From NCBI RefSeq assembly GCF_032118995.1, contig NC_092669.1, forward strand, positions 12,944,335 through 13,008,334: 64,000 nt of DNA, given 5' to 3'. This document shows positions 11,760-25,100 of the stretch, one piece after another. The notes beneath the pieces are model-generated. The model saw nothing but the letters and a program-made list of their open reading frames with translations. It made no database searches and was not told where the DNA came from. This DNA comes from Asterias amurensis. Lineage: Eukaryota; Echinodermata; Asteroidea; Forcipulatida; Asteriidae. The position numbers were made by a program, and so were the translations under genes. Numbering within the stretch: the stretch's first letter is position 1; every line of letters starts with the position of its first letter.

Positions 11760-11842
11760 ATGTTGTACCTGTCTGCATGTAGTTGTACCTGTCTGCCTGT
11801 AGTTGTACCTGTCTGCCTGTAGTTGTACCTGTCTGCCTGTAG
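11760..11842. repeat. 20-bp minisatellite, four copies
   Basis: The unit 'ttgtacctgtctgcctgtag' is repeated four times with one substitution. It lies in the leader intron of the SEFIR adaptor gene. Confidence 0.85.
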
Positions 11843-12774
11843 AAGTAGAACCAAACAAATAAATATAAATACAAAGAACTTGAAACTTCGCATGGTGGAT
11901 GTTTATGGATGTTTATGGCAACCACATGTGAATGTCTGTTTTTTTAACAATAATTACCTCAGTATGTAAAGCTTAACTCTGTTTGATTCAGGCTTAGAGT
12001 CTAGATACAACCATATCTAGTACTCTTATAAAAATCCAAGAATCACATGGCAAAGGTTTCACTCCAGTGTGGAGCTCCGATATGATGGAACCGACTAGAG
12101 AAAGTTAGTCGAAACATTGAGACCAATTCAAGAACTCACTCCTTGGTAGTGCAGTTAATAACAATCCTCAAGCTAAAGTAGTAGTCCCAGCCTATTTCCA
12201 TACCTTCAGCCCAGGTAGTAGTTAAAAGGCAGGACAGGTCTTTTTAGAACTGAGAAGTCTCCCCAAAAATCTGAAAAATCTACTCTGCGGTAGTAGAATA
12301 GCAAGACAGTTCTCTAACCAACAACTACCTGGCAAGTAGATACACACATGGTGTTACGGCACACCAAATATTTGATACTAGATGTCATGTAGACCTACTA
12401 TTTGGCAAGTCTTTAGTTCAGCCACACCTAATCCAGCCACATGCTCATTGTGGGTCTCTGTTAGTACTGCAACCTGCACTTGTGTGTCGTACTACATGGC
12501 GCAATAACATGACTAAACAGGTTCCTTTGCTAGAATTAAATAGTGAATAGCAACTAAACGCTTCATTGCATATCACGCTCTTCTAGAGTCCCTATGTGCA
12601 GATCAAGCCAGCTAGATACAAACATTATGATCACCCTCAAATAAAAAAAATTGTTTCTCTTACCCTAATGAGTACTTTTATAATATTCTGTAAATATTTT
12701 TCACTTGTCTTGTATCATGGTTTTCAGTTTGAGTAAATAATTTCCTTCGTAGAAAACAAAATAATGTATCTTTG

Positions 12775-12877
12775 TTTCTTTGTTTGTTCGTTTATTTATT
12801 TGTTTGTTTGTTTGTTTGTTTGTTTGTTTGTTTGTTTGTTTGTGTGTGTGTTTGTTTGTTTGTTTGTTTGTTTGTTA
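12775..12877. repeat. (TTTG)n microsatellite
   Basis: About 100 bp of tttg/tttgt units, interrupted by a short tgtgtg run. It lies just downstream (in minus-strand sense) of the LINE remnant at 13079-13250. Confidence 0.85.
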
Positions 12878-13078
12878 TTATATTAATACAAACTGTGGTA
12901 ACTAATTAATTAAAGTTAATTTGTCTTTTTAATGTACCATTTTCTACATTTATTCTACATCTATTCAGCTACTTGTCAAAGCCAATACAGCATCTGGACA
13001 TGGGGGGGGGGGGTGCGGCTGCCGACAGTGGACGGTTTGTGATAAAGATGTGTGCAAGTAAAAACAGGACTTGAAGCC

Positions 13079-13313
13079 TACTCGCATCTGATGGCCTCCT
13101 TGAACTGCTCCAAGGTGGGCAGCTCGATGATGTGTTGAGGAAGCTGTATTTGTACGAGTCTGATGATGTTCTTAGTCTTGTAAATTTCAGGCGGTGTTGA
13201 CTTCTGGTTGCTCTGGCTTTATGTTTGATGCTCTTTAATGCTCTGGCCTTATTAAAACAGGCAGTGCCATGCAAATACTGTAATGGTTTATAAAATAATG
13301 TAAAGCAAAACAT
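13079..13313 (-). mobile_element. LINE reverse-transcriptase C-terminal remnant
   Basis: On the minus strand one frame reads ...HRLKFTRLRTSSDSYKYSF and, after a frame change, a second reads LPQHIIELPTLEQFKEAIRC followed by a stop. This is the characteristic C-terminal tail of CR1/Jockey-type non-LTR retrotransposons (a 'YKYSF...WN.LP...' block, then '.L..FK..I'). The WN part is lost at the frame change. It is a short, dead, 5'-truncated copy. Confidence 0.6.
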
Positions 13314-14191
13314 GGAGGTAGAAATAATGGTTTAAATCCTTTTTTTTTGTAATGTTCTTAATGTTATTTACTGAAAAAAGGTTTATTATTGTAAATTACA
13401 TCCAATTTCAATTTGGCCTGTGGCAGTTGGCAGTGTGGGCCGGCCACGATCAAATGAAAACAAATGAATGAAGAAATAAAGGTACAAATACAAACATACA
13501 CTCAGTATTAACTGTGGGACTCTGTACTCATTTTTAAAATATTGACATTTTGCATTTTTCTAGGAAGAAATGTCATAATAATGAGTACATACAGAGCCCC
13601 AGTGAGTAACATAAACCGAATTCACATAAACATGAAGCTATAAAAATGAATCTAAGAATGTCAACGCGACATTTTGTTTTAAATTACAACCTTTTTGGGA
13701 TCGGGAAAATGGCAGATTACTTCTTTTTCTGTTACATAAAATACGAATAAGTTGTTTATTAGTAAACAGTTTACTCACCTAAAGCCTGTATAACCGCACC
13801 AACAGCAAAGTCAAGACGTCAAAAAGAGCAGTTTACAGAAGCACAAAATGCATAACTCCTTCCCTTTATTGACCTACGCCATGGAATGTTCAATGACAAT
13901 ACAGGTGCAGTCAACAGGTATAAACGATTGACTAAACTTGCTACCAGTACTTTCTGACTTTTGTGCGTTGAAGTGCGTTCAGAGTCTGCTACTTCTGAAA
14001 CAATTTTACGCAATTTTAAAACATCTTTATTAAATTGTTGATGTCGTCAACTTTGATTAAATTCTTCGAGCTTTTAATGTTAGTATTTTTGTCATTAATG
14101 ATGTTTTGGATGGAAGGGGGCAGGGCAGCAACTTCTTCTGCGGAGACTTAGGTAAGTTTATTAAGGATTTTATAATGAGGGCGTTATTTAG

Positions 14192-14358
14192 AACCTTTTC
14201 GAAACCACGGCTTCGGCTCCAGATGTTGCTCGGGCTTAACTTGGCCCCGCGGTTGTTTTGACAACTGCAAGCTTTTCATGCGAGCTTGGGGCTTTAGACG
14301 AAATAACGAAGCCTGAAGTAGAATTCAAAGCCGAAGCCGGGAATTCGAAAAGGGCCTA
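14192..14358. mobile_element. palindromic element with 'TTTTCGAAACCACGGCTTC' ends
   Basis: The left end 'cttttcgaaaccacggcttc' is matched by the inverted 'gaagccgggaattcgaaaag' on the right. A relative is at about 47680-47860, including the shared core 'ttggccccgcggtt'. It sits between the two head-to-head genes. Confidence 0.6.
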
Positions 14359-14705
14359 TGGTGTTTGGTTTTCTTAATGAGGGCGCTATTAGTGCGGCAA
14401 CGGGTATAAATTCGCCCTTTCTCAATGGTGCATTCTTCCTTTCTGTTTGATTCGCCTTTTGTGGTCCTAGGTCGGGTTTTTAGTGTTTGTATTCTGTATG
14501 CTTAATTGTTATTGTCGACAAAAAAAATGTATTCAATTATCTGGAAACATCGCTACAAGTTTCACCGATTGTCTCCACACATCACAAAACTTGATTTGTT
14601 ACAATTGGTGCTCCATATCTTTTTGTTTTTCTGTGGTCTGGAGCCTTGACCGCAATGTTCACAATCTTAACGACTGACTAAAACGTTGTGCATCATGGGT
14701 AATCT

Positions 14706-14853
14706 AAGATGGCGATTTTTGTGTAGTGTCAGAAAATTTTAACTTGCGAAAAGTGAGATATTATTGTGTCAATTTGGGCCAGTACATGGGTTTTTCTTCT
14801 AATAAAGATCAGTTATAAAATGAAGAAGATTATCTGTTTCATCTAGTTTGATA
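14706..14853 (+). promoter_or_regulatory. inferred promoter-proximal first exon of PHRF1
   Basis: The sequence 'aagatggcg' at 14706-14714 is the YY1-type motif often found at animal transcription starts of housekeeping genes. A strong donor (agag|gtaagtaa) follows at 14854, and an acceptor (caaattatag) ends at 16123, 44 nt before the PHRF1 ATG. Together they suggest a non-coding exon of about 150 nt spliced over a 1.27-kb leader intron. No transcript evidence is available. Confidence 0.4.
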
Positions 14854-16123
14854 GAGGTAAGTAAAATGGTTTAGTGGACGAAGAAATCAACCCGTCTAGT
14901 CGACTCGGAGTTTGCGTAAAGCGCCGGCTTGGTAATTATTGGCGGCTGCCTTCTTCCTTGACCGTCACGGCGGCCGGCCGGTCAACAGTGACGGGCGGGC
15001 TCTGTGGTTATTGACCGTATACAAATATATGCTGCAGCAATTAGCGTTTTATTTGGAGGTTTATTTAAAACAACAGACGTTCAGTTATCAGTTCGATGAT
15101 TGTGCAGTGGTCAAATAAAAGATTATAAACTTTTGGCTCGAGCAAATTTCCAAAGTTTTGTCAAGCAAGTCGTCTCAATTTTATTTATTTAGCAAACAAA
15201 ATGTCAAAAGCAAAGTGTGCCAAATCGGTCATGTCGATCACTGACTCACTCACCTGTCCCCAGATCGCTGAAGACCTGGGAAAATTTTCTGTATGGCCCC
15301 ACCACTTATTCATTTGATATGAAATAATAAAGTATGGCCGTTGGGAGGAGGGTTACGTTATCGCAACTACTAATTCTAATTAACCTCAACATGCTCAACA
15401 ATGAGATATCCCCTTTTTTCGGTCCTACTACTTGCCGTCAACTCGCCGTCAACTCATTTTCGTGCCGTCAACTCATTAAATTTACATAAAAAATCTATAA
15501 AAGGGGCACGGAAGTGTTAAGTCTGGGTTAAACTACATACTTCTCATGGTTTTCGGTAAAAATTCATTCACAAAAACTTCTTTGTGTTGATAAAAAAATA
15601 GTACCAACCATTGACATCTTGGGCCAAGACTAATCATTGTGAAAAAGCAGGACGGCGGCCGACGGTTTTGCTGCTTCGAGTTAATTTTTTTCCCGAAATA
15701 TTACCTAAAACTTACGTGAATTCTCTTTGAGCTGATACTTTACGGTTCTATGCTTCTTTTGTGGATTTTAAATGTATATTGGAGGAGTTGACGGCGCAAG
15801 TGAGTTGACGGCGAGTTGACGGCAAGTAGTAGGACCCCTTTTTTTTGTAAAAAATGAGTGAAAAAGTGGTGGCGCCATATGGAAAGTTATCCAAGACCTG
15901 ACTAGCCTTCTTTTGGGAAAACCTTTCTTGTTCATATATAATTTTTTTCAATTTCAGATCTGTTTTTGGAGACAAAAATATAACTCCAAATTATAGCTTT
16001 CTTGAATTTGGAAATACTGATGTTATGTGAGTTGTCTGTTTTAATTGTGTGGTGTACAGTGACGCAACTTGTTTAAATTAATTTATAAGTCATCTAATTT
16101 ATATATTTTACAACAAATTATAG
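14854..16123 (+). other. inferred leader intron of PHRF1
   Basis: It includes a GC-richer patch near 14890-15010 and an inverted repeat in which 'cttgccgtcaactcgccgtc' (about 15430) is mirrored by 'gacggcgagttgacggcaag' (about 15806-15825), bracketing roughly 400 bp (15417-15835). Both ends carry 'ggtcctactacttgccgtc' or its complement, so this is probably a non-autonomous DNA element. No open frame here has protein features. Confidence 0.45.
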
Positions 16124-16167
16124 GAATGTTGGTGTAATTTATGAACTGAAGCTTTTACTTGACAAGA

Positions 16168-19100
16168 ATGGAGCAAGAGGATAATTTTGAAGGAACGGAT
16201 CAACAGGGAGAAGAAGAGGAGGAGGGTGAAATCGAAGGATATGATGGAGAAGGTAAATCAGCAAAAAGGAACTGCCATTCAAGCCTCGATATTTTATCTT
16301 TGAACATAATGAAAAGGAAAAGGCAATATTTACTTTGCAAAGGGCACTTCTATTGAAAGAACTCAAATCAATGGGAAATTTTGAGGGCAAACAGAAAAAG
16401 CTAATCTAAATGGACTATCGTATACATGTTCTTAATACAGAAACAATGGAAGATTCTGAGATTCAAGATGGCAATGATGAAGAAGAAGATGACGAGGATG
16501 AAGACGAAGAAGAAGAAGAAGTTGATGGAGATGAAGGTACGGATATGTAGCAATGGAAAGTAATAAGATTAAAGACTGCAAAAAATAGATAACGGCCTGA
16601 CGTTTCAACCCTAGCAGAGTCTTTCTCGAAGGCTAAATGACAACAAAACAAACATGAACTGGTCTATAAGTGCATGGCTTGAATTCCACATTCTTAAAGG
16701 GGTACAGAAATTGTCCTCTAGTAAGCGGCACTTCTATGAGGAAAATTATTGTCTAGTCGTCTTGAGAAGAAGTATTGATCCGAGAAGAACGGAGAAGAGT
16801 GTTCGCTCGACTTTACAAAAAGAAAGCTCTGCTCGTCTTCAGCTAAAAAGATAAAAATATTAAGTTTAAATTTGTTGTTTTTGCAGAAGATGAAGAAGAT
16901 GGTGATCTAGAAGAAGGTGAAGAGCTCGACGATGATGAAGATGATCTTGAAGATGAAGAAGAAGATGAAGAGGAAGCAGATGAAGGGGAATGGGAAGCCT
17001 TCGATGACGATTCTGATGAGAAGTGCCCGGTTTGTCTTGACAGCTTCTTTGAGAAAGACGTTGGAACTCCAGAGAGCTGTGATCATGTCTTCTGCCTGGA
17101 ATGCATCTTGGAATGGAGTCGGGTATGTATAGAAAGAGTTGAAGAGGTTTTAGGGTGGCTCAGTGGTTTCTCTCCCTGCCTTTCACCTCTGTGGACCTGG
17201 GTTTGAGTCGCATTGGATTTGGTTTTAATGACACGACGATAGCACAGCACTCTGCGGGATTACGGAAGGCCCCTTAGTGGGGTCTTTTGCATAATGGAAC
17301 AAGGGATCCCACAAGGGAATTCTTTAGTAAAGGGAATAATAGAATAACATTGGGAGGACCAGATTGGCAAGGTTGTGTGTGTCTACATGTGTTTACTGTG
17401 TTAATGCAATCACTATGATATACTGACAGTTGTAAAGTTTAACTACATATAGTCATGCAAAACCACAGTGGATGATATTGAATGATCAAACGAAGGTATA
17501 TTGGGCCTAAACTAACTTTTTTACAATCTGGTTGTTTTCTTACAGAATATCAACACTTGCCCAGTTGATCGTAGTTTATATCGTTCTATTTTGGTGAGAA
17601 ACTCGTACGATGGTGAAGTTGTCCGAAGGATTGAGGTGGACCAGAGAAAACCAAAGGAAGATCAAGACGAGGAACCTGCCACTTATTGTGAAGTAAGCGT
17701 CTTAGAAAATAATAACAACTCTTTTAAGACGTTCTTAAAGGCGCTGGACACCTTTGGTTATTGTCAAAACCAAGTCTTATCACATGGTGTATCTCTTCTT
17801 ATGCACAAAATGACAAACCTGTGGAAATTTGAGCTCAATTGGTCGACAAAGTTGCGAGATAATAATTGAAGAAAAACACACAAAGTTTTGTGCTTTCAGA
17901 TGCTTGATTTTGAGATCTCAAAATCAAATTCTGACGACTCAAAATCAAATTCAAATATTTGAGTGGAAAATTACTTCTTTCTCAAAAATTATGTTACTTC
18001 AGAGGGAGCAGTTTCTCACAATGTTTTATACAATTAACAGCTCTCCATTGCCCTTTGCCAAGTAAGATTTATGCTAACAGTGATTACCAATAGTGTCCAG
18101 AGCCTTTAGGCAATAAATGCTCTACAAGAACACATCCTGTGTCTGCAAGAATTGATTTACTTCTAATTCCAAACCTCTAATAATTTGGCCAGTCCAAGCG
18201 CCTTTTTTTTAACGGGAATTTACTGTGACTGTCTTTCTAGGTGTGTGGACGTTGCGATAGGGAGGATCGCTTGCTTCTATGCGATGGATGTGATGCAGGT
18301 TATCATTGCGAATGCCTTGACCCTCCACTAGAACACATCCCTATTGAAGAATGGTATTGCCCAGAGTGTATTGCGCAAAATAGACACCAAGGTAAGAAAG
18401 TAGTGCTTTTGAAAGCAACAATGGGGGTGTTTTCCTGGTCGTAACCATTAACTGTTTCGGTTTAAAACTTACCATTGGTTGATCACTGCGTCTGACTGAA
18501 ACAGTTTGGTTACGACAACCCACACTTGGCCCCTGGCCTTATTCAATAGATGTCTGTTTTGCATCAGAGATAAAGAATATAATTTGTTTCCACCCTTTAC
18601 AATGATGTATATAAAGCGCTGTATACTCTGTACTTTCCTGAGTTCTGTGAAAAATCCACAGTGAATCACTCAGGTGGGATTCGAACCCTCAACCTTTGCG
18701 TTTCCGGTGGCTAGGGGCAGTTTGAATCCTATGTTTTAGCAGCAGGCACCGCGACAATTTACTAGATGTCAGTTTGCATCGGGTTAAAGACCTTTTGCCT
18801 TTGTGTATTTGAGATATTTAATTGTGTATTTTCTTATTGTTGTGTATCTACTTGCATTTTTTTTTTCTACCATGTTATCCAATCATTTCTACTTGGACAT
18901 TTTTGTTTGTTGGTGTTTCTTTTCTTACAAGAATAGTGTATAACTAAGTGTTATTCAAATCATGAAATATTCTTCTGCTCTTTTTACCAATGATGTTTTC
19001 TTTTTACCACTTTTTTATGCCAAATTTTTTCCTATGTTTACCTTGATTATGTTGTAGTCATTTTTATGGCTAGACTTCACCTTCTCATTTTAATGATGTT

Positions 19101-22100
19101 TTTTTGTGTTTTACATTATGTGTATTTTTAAATGTACTATTTCAATGTTTTTATTTTTGTAACTTTCTACTAATTTGGCTTTATGACCAAGAAGAGTGGA
19201 GTGTGAATAATATTCTTGAAAACCATTTATATACCTCTTTGCCATTCACCTCTTCATCCTTTGTGCTTTTTGTATTTATATTGATAATATTTTCATCTTC
19301 ACTCATGTCGTGTAAAAATTTCTTGTTTTTGTAATTTTCAATCTGTGATGAATGTTGTTGTACCTTGAACACAATTCAGCCCCCTGGACTGCAGTGGTTT
19401 ATTTTCAATAAACCAATAATATCAACTGTATATTTTTTTTTTAATCTGTGTTGTGTTTATGCTGGTTTGATATTTTAAGTTTGTAAAATGCATTAATGAT
19501 TTTATTGGTGTGGGGCAATTTGTGAATATTACTTGTTATTGTTACTTTATCATAACCGTATTTCTAATTGTTACGTTATATATTTTACGTTTTCTCTCAC
19601 TCAGTTTCTTAAACTATTTTAAGCTTGTTCAGTTTTTAGCTTATTGTCCAGAAATAACTTTTTTTTATTTTTTTATTTAACTTTTAATATTCTGATTGAA
19701 ACTTATTTTAGCTTAATTATTATTATGGGTTTATAAAAATCATTCAAACTTCTCAGGCCTAATTATGTTTAAAATATAGAGTTTTGTAAAAATAGATTTG
19801 TTAAAATCTACAGAAAAACGATTATTTAAATTCCTCCTTCAGGAAAAAAAAATAAGAATAAATAAATGAAATTTATTATTATTTTTATTATTATTATTAA
19901 TATGATCTCTATTTTGTATCTAAACTTTAAACAGAAGAAGTGAGTAGTGAAGCCGATTCTGAGGTGATTGAGCGTCGAGCCAGACCTCACGTTACTCGTG
20001 AGCGACCAGCAGCAAGAGCTATAGGAAGAACTCATGTTAGTGAGCGAGTACGAGCTCGGATAACTCTCGCTAGAGCTGAACGCCAACAAGATCAGGTGAG
20101 TATTAACCAGCAGAGAGACCATGTAGCAGTTGAAAGTGTCGTGGCCGAGCAGTTAAGAGCACCAAATTTACACTCTGGTGTTTCTGATCAGCAGATTGTT
20201 GGTTCGAATCTCCAGTTGGACACCTGTGTCCTTAAGCAAAACACTTCACCATTGCTTCGTCATTTGGATGGGACGTAAACTTGTTGGTCCCATGTGTTGT
20301 GTAACACATGTAAAAGAACCAAGTGCACTTATTGCAAAGAGAAGGGGCTCGCCCTGGTGTTCCTGGCTGTGGCTGCTGTATGTGCCGTAGCACCTTGTAA
20401 ACCCTTATAAGGTGCTACATAATTGGGTCTCACTTCAATACCCTGTCTGTCAGAAAGTTTGTATACTTTTCCCAGGTTTGTTATTTTATGCATATGTTGA
20501 GATACATCACGTGAGAAGACTGGTCTGTGACAGTTACCAATAGTGTTCAGTGTAAGGGCATTTATGGATGAGATAAGGTCTAAAAGTAAATTTTTTTTCA
20601 TTTTTTCAGCCGAGTACTTCTGGGTCTATGGGTACACGACCTTCGACCTCTACAATAAGAAAGAAACCGGCACCCAGAAAGACAACAAAGAAGAGAAAAA
20701 TCAAAAGGAGAAAAGTGACAAAGAAAAGGAAAAAGGTGACATCAAAAACATCAACAACAACTGGGAAGAAGGTTGTCAAAAAGCGCAAAGTTAAGCGTAG
20801 AAAAAAGAGAAAATCCAAGGTGAGAAAACAAGTTTGTGAACATTGATGAATAATTAATTTTATATTTTATTTAAATTGATTTGGTAAACAATAGTCCGAG
20901 AAAGATTTGTTTCTCTTTAAGTCTGTTAAAAACAATGAGGGACTTTTGAGGCGATAGGTGGCAGCAGACTTATCAAGTAAATCCATTGTTCTTGTTTATG
21001 GAAATTTACTTGGTAAGTCTGCTGCCACCTGGTGTTCAAAAGTCTCCATTGCATTTAAAATATTATATAATTTGGTCATTGCATATCAAATCTCCCTTTG
21101 CATTGATGCTTTGGTTAAAGGATTGGGGTACTGATTGTAACACAAGGCACACTTGTCCACAGATTTACATTAAACTTACACAAGTTGAAGATAATGATGG
21201 TAGAAAGCATCCCTTAAAATATAAATTGCTGAGGCGCTGTAGTTTTCGAGAAAAGGAATGAGTAAAACTGTGTCAACAAAACACGCTTTACATGCTAAAG
21301 TAATTTTCATGTCGCATCTCACTGAGACGAAAATTATTTTGTGACTTGTTTTACTCATTTCTCTAAAACTAAGTAATATTTTAAGGGAAGCTTTCTATCA
21401 TCATTATCTTCAAATCGTGTAGTATACTGTAAGTCTGTGGACATTGTGTTTTTTGTCGTACAAAAAGTACCCAAACCAGCAAAGAAGAGCTGTTGATAGT
21501 ATAAAATCATTTATACGTAATAATATCTTTTACAGATTGCCGGAAGAGTGACAAAGTCCGCTGGCCCTAAGACAATCAGAGGTCGTATTGCTGGTAAACT
21601 GATGCTTGTCAAACCACGTACAGGAAGTATGATGCCTGATATAAAGGTCAAAGGTCAACAGAGTCTAAACTTTCGTAGACATGAGATTGGGGCAGCTACG
21701 TTGACGATCACTGGTAGCGATGACTTACTGGATCAAGCGTAAGTTTAGATTTCTCAGTTTTATTTTAATAGCGATTGCTCTTTGATGCAAGTTACTTATG
21801 ACTGATTATTGTTATCGTATAATTGTCCATGTGACCTGTGACATCACAAAGTTTTGACTTCCTGCAGGCACAAGTTGAACACAGTGCAATGGAAGATAAC
21901 AAAGTCTTACATTTTATGCAATTTGTAAAGAAGGTTGAAATTTAGAGATCGAAAATTGTTTAGTATTGCTCTGTAACATAGTTGTGCCTTTGCTGTTTCT
22001 TCTCAAACAGTTCTATAATTTTGTGATTTGTTTTTTCTTGAATAGATCGGATGCATCTACAAGCAAGGCTAATACCTCTTCAGCTGGTACCCGGACTCCC

Positions 22101-25100
22101 AAATTGTAAGTATTAGATGTTCTAGATTGTATGAATAAAAACCTGTTTTCACTTTCGTTTGTATTTTGACTTTCTTCCAAAGTATCTTGGCACCCACAGC
22201 AAAAGACCCATCCATTAAGCTCTCCCCTTTGCGTTTTGCCCAATCACAACTCATTGCGCAACCAAAGTCTGACAAGATGCGGTCCGACATGCGTGCGCGT
22301 ATGCTTGCCGCGTGTGGCAGAGTTGTGCTGAATGGCATTGGAGAGGCTCATGTGTTCTTGCTCACACGTGCGCCGTGGGCCGAGCTTAATGGATCGGTCT
22401 ATTGCCAATACAAATTTACTTTTTCCCCTTACCGGAAGCAAACTGCCGCGCCCCTTCAAGAGCAACGTTTAAGACCCAAATCTTATTTTGTATTTTGGTG
22501 TTTTCTTTCTTCCAAAGTGTTTCATCATCTTCAACGAATGATCTACTTGGAAACATTTTCCAAGGTCAAGATATGCTTCAGATGGAGAGTAAAGAAATCA
22601 CTATCCATCGGGATGGATCTTTGTCTAAGATTGCACAAGGTAAGGCGTGACATCTTTTCTTCCAAGATAAAAAACCGCCCCTTGTATCCCACCATGTGTC
22701 TTTAAACTAGGTGAGCAATAGGGTGTACTGGCCCAGCTTCAAGCTGTTCCCTTTTGGGCCATTCTTCAAGCTGTTCCCTTTTGGGCCATTCTTCAAGCTG
22801 TTCCCTTTTGGGCCATTGTTGTCCAGTCCACAACCATGGCTCCCCTCCTGGAACCAAACAATAGACACAATCTTAAGCTGGGATTAATCCCCCAGAGTCA
22901 CTAATCCTTTAACAATCGCCCATTATACTCCCCTGGAAGTATGGTCAGGGAGATGGCCCAGTGAGCTTTTATTCCTAACCACTTCAGTGTTGTCAACAGA
23001 CTTTTTTTTTTAAACAGGCCACATAACGAAATCAAAATGGCGCCCGTCAATATGACGCAATAAAAATGGCGCCCATTTTTATATGAAGACATCGGACGTG
23101 AAAGCAAAAAATGTTTTAAAAAAATTTTAGAAAGCGGGTGATCGTCGGATGGCCTTCATCACATGCAGTTTTCAAAACGGGAAAAAACCAACATTTTTGG
23201 ACAATTTTATCCCCAAATTTTGGCCTTAAACAATACTTTTCCCATCAAAAACCATTATCATGAATAAGTGATTAAGAGGTTCTGTCGTTAAAAACGCTGA
23301 TTTTTGTCCCATTTACTTCAGATTCCCAAGACAAGAATACATCAAACCCAAGAAAACTATCATCGGATCAAACAAAAGAAATGGATTCTGATGAACATAA
23401 TGTTTCAAATAAACGTCTTGACGGAGAAACATCAGTGGGGAAGGATCGTGAAACGAGACGAGTATCAAATGAGCATCTTGAAGATGAAGACGCTGAGAAT
23501 GTATCGAAGGAAATCTCAGGACATGAGAGTGAAGATTATGAAGGAGACGATAGTGATGAAGAGGTCGGTGAAGAGGTTGGTGAAGACGTTGGTGAAGAAA
23601 ATGATGATACTGGGATGGAAGAAGATGAAGAGGACAAAGGAGACGAGATGGAAGAAATCTCAGGTGAGTTCAGTCATTTAAGACGTCACAATCAGTGCTT
23701 AAAGGCACAAAGGGTTAAGATTTATTTAAACTGTGTTTCAATCTTTAATTGCTAAGCAAAGTTTGATGTCACAATACAAATCACTTTATGGAAAGGTTTG
23801 CGGTATCACCATGTAATGACTATCTCTAATTGAGTTGGGGTGGTTCTGAAAAGAACTGTTGGTTGTCACTTTGGCAAACAGCTCGTCCTTAAGTTGAATC
23901 TTGGTGCTTTGTGAAATCGACCCCTGGACACCTTTAGTAATTGTCAAAGACCAGTATTCTCTCTTAGTGTAACCCAACATGTGCATAAACAAAAAACATT
24001 GAAAATTGTGGGCTCAATTGGTCATTGAAGTTGCAAGAGAATAATGTTTATCTATTAGCACAGGTTAACGATGTACATATTTTCTTCTTGAGTTGGACCT
24101 TTTAGTTCTATCTTGAGACGTTGTTTTTAAATGACTTCTATTTTCCTCCATGCAGATGATGACAAGGTTGTTGGTAAGCACGATGGATCCATCACATGCC
24201 AAGCCTCAAGCAGTAGCTTCGAAGAATCAGACGAAGAAAATGTCTTTGAAGACAAGAAGTTGGCGTCAAGAAGAAAGGATAAATCCTATCATAACGAGGA
24301 AGAAGATCTTATTGATGACAATCAAGGTAGACATCAGAATCGTGGTAGGAGCTCCAAAAGCCATCGGTCAAGACGATCACAACGGAAGTCGTCCTTAGAG
24401 GAGGGTTTGATTGATGAGGAAGGAGATAATAAGATGGAGAGGAGATCAATTTCGGAGGAGGAAGGATTGATTGAAGATGAGCAAGAGTATAAGATTCACT
24501 CAAGGAGTAAGAGACGGGCCTCGCATTCAGATGAAGAAGGTCTGATTGCTGATGATGAGGATGTAACAAAAGGAAAACAAGATTCAGAGAAGAAAACGGA
24601 GACATCTACAGAGGATAGGCGTCATCATGGTCATTCATCCGCGGAAGAAGGAGAAGTTAAAACTGATGATGAGGAAGGATCGAGTAGCTCTAAGAAGAAA
24701 AAGAAGCATGAGCACAGGCGTCAACGGAGTAGAAAAGATACTCGCATGGTTGTTATCGATTCGGATATATCGGTGACGATTCCTAAAAGACCGCTTGCGG
24801 AGATTAATCAAGGGAGAAAGAAGACTTCCGAGGGGAGAGGGTCGGATTCACCAACATCAAGGGAGCGGGAGTTTGAAAGGGGGGAGAGCCAGCGAGCCGA
24901 TCAAAGTGTCTTTGGAGATCTGAGACATGTGATTCAAGTTAAACGAGACGTTCCTTTTAAGAGACCAAGTCGTTATGATGCGTATTGGAATGAACTAGAA
25001 AGACAACGGAAATTGGAGGACCAGATAGCGGAGAAAGCCGTCGGATGGGACGGCCATGGGATCTACGAGAGACCGTTCCCGTACGAGGAAGATTGGGGAA

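Larger units (their letters stand above)
11294..14010 (-). promoter_or_regulatory. inferred 5' leader of the SEFIR adaptor gene, with a long leader intron
   Basis: On the minus strand an acceptor 'ttcccacacag' ends at about 11350, followed by a leader into the ATG at 11293. A matching donor 'ttag|gtgagtaa' lies at about 13779. This suggests a non-coding first exon beginning somewhere in 13779-14010 and a 2.4-kb leader intron. The intron holds repeats listed separately. The leader exon is an inference from splice motifs only. Confidence 0.35.

Noticed and set aside
22166-22705. 179-codon frame in PHRF1
   Set aside because: It runs through intron 9 and exon 10 in the wrong frame. The intronic part looks like an inserted repeat with a second 'tttcttccaaag' acceptor-like copy.
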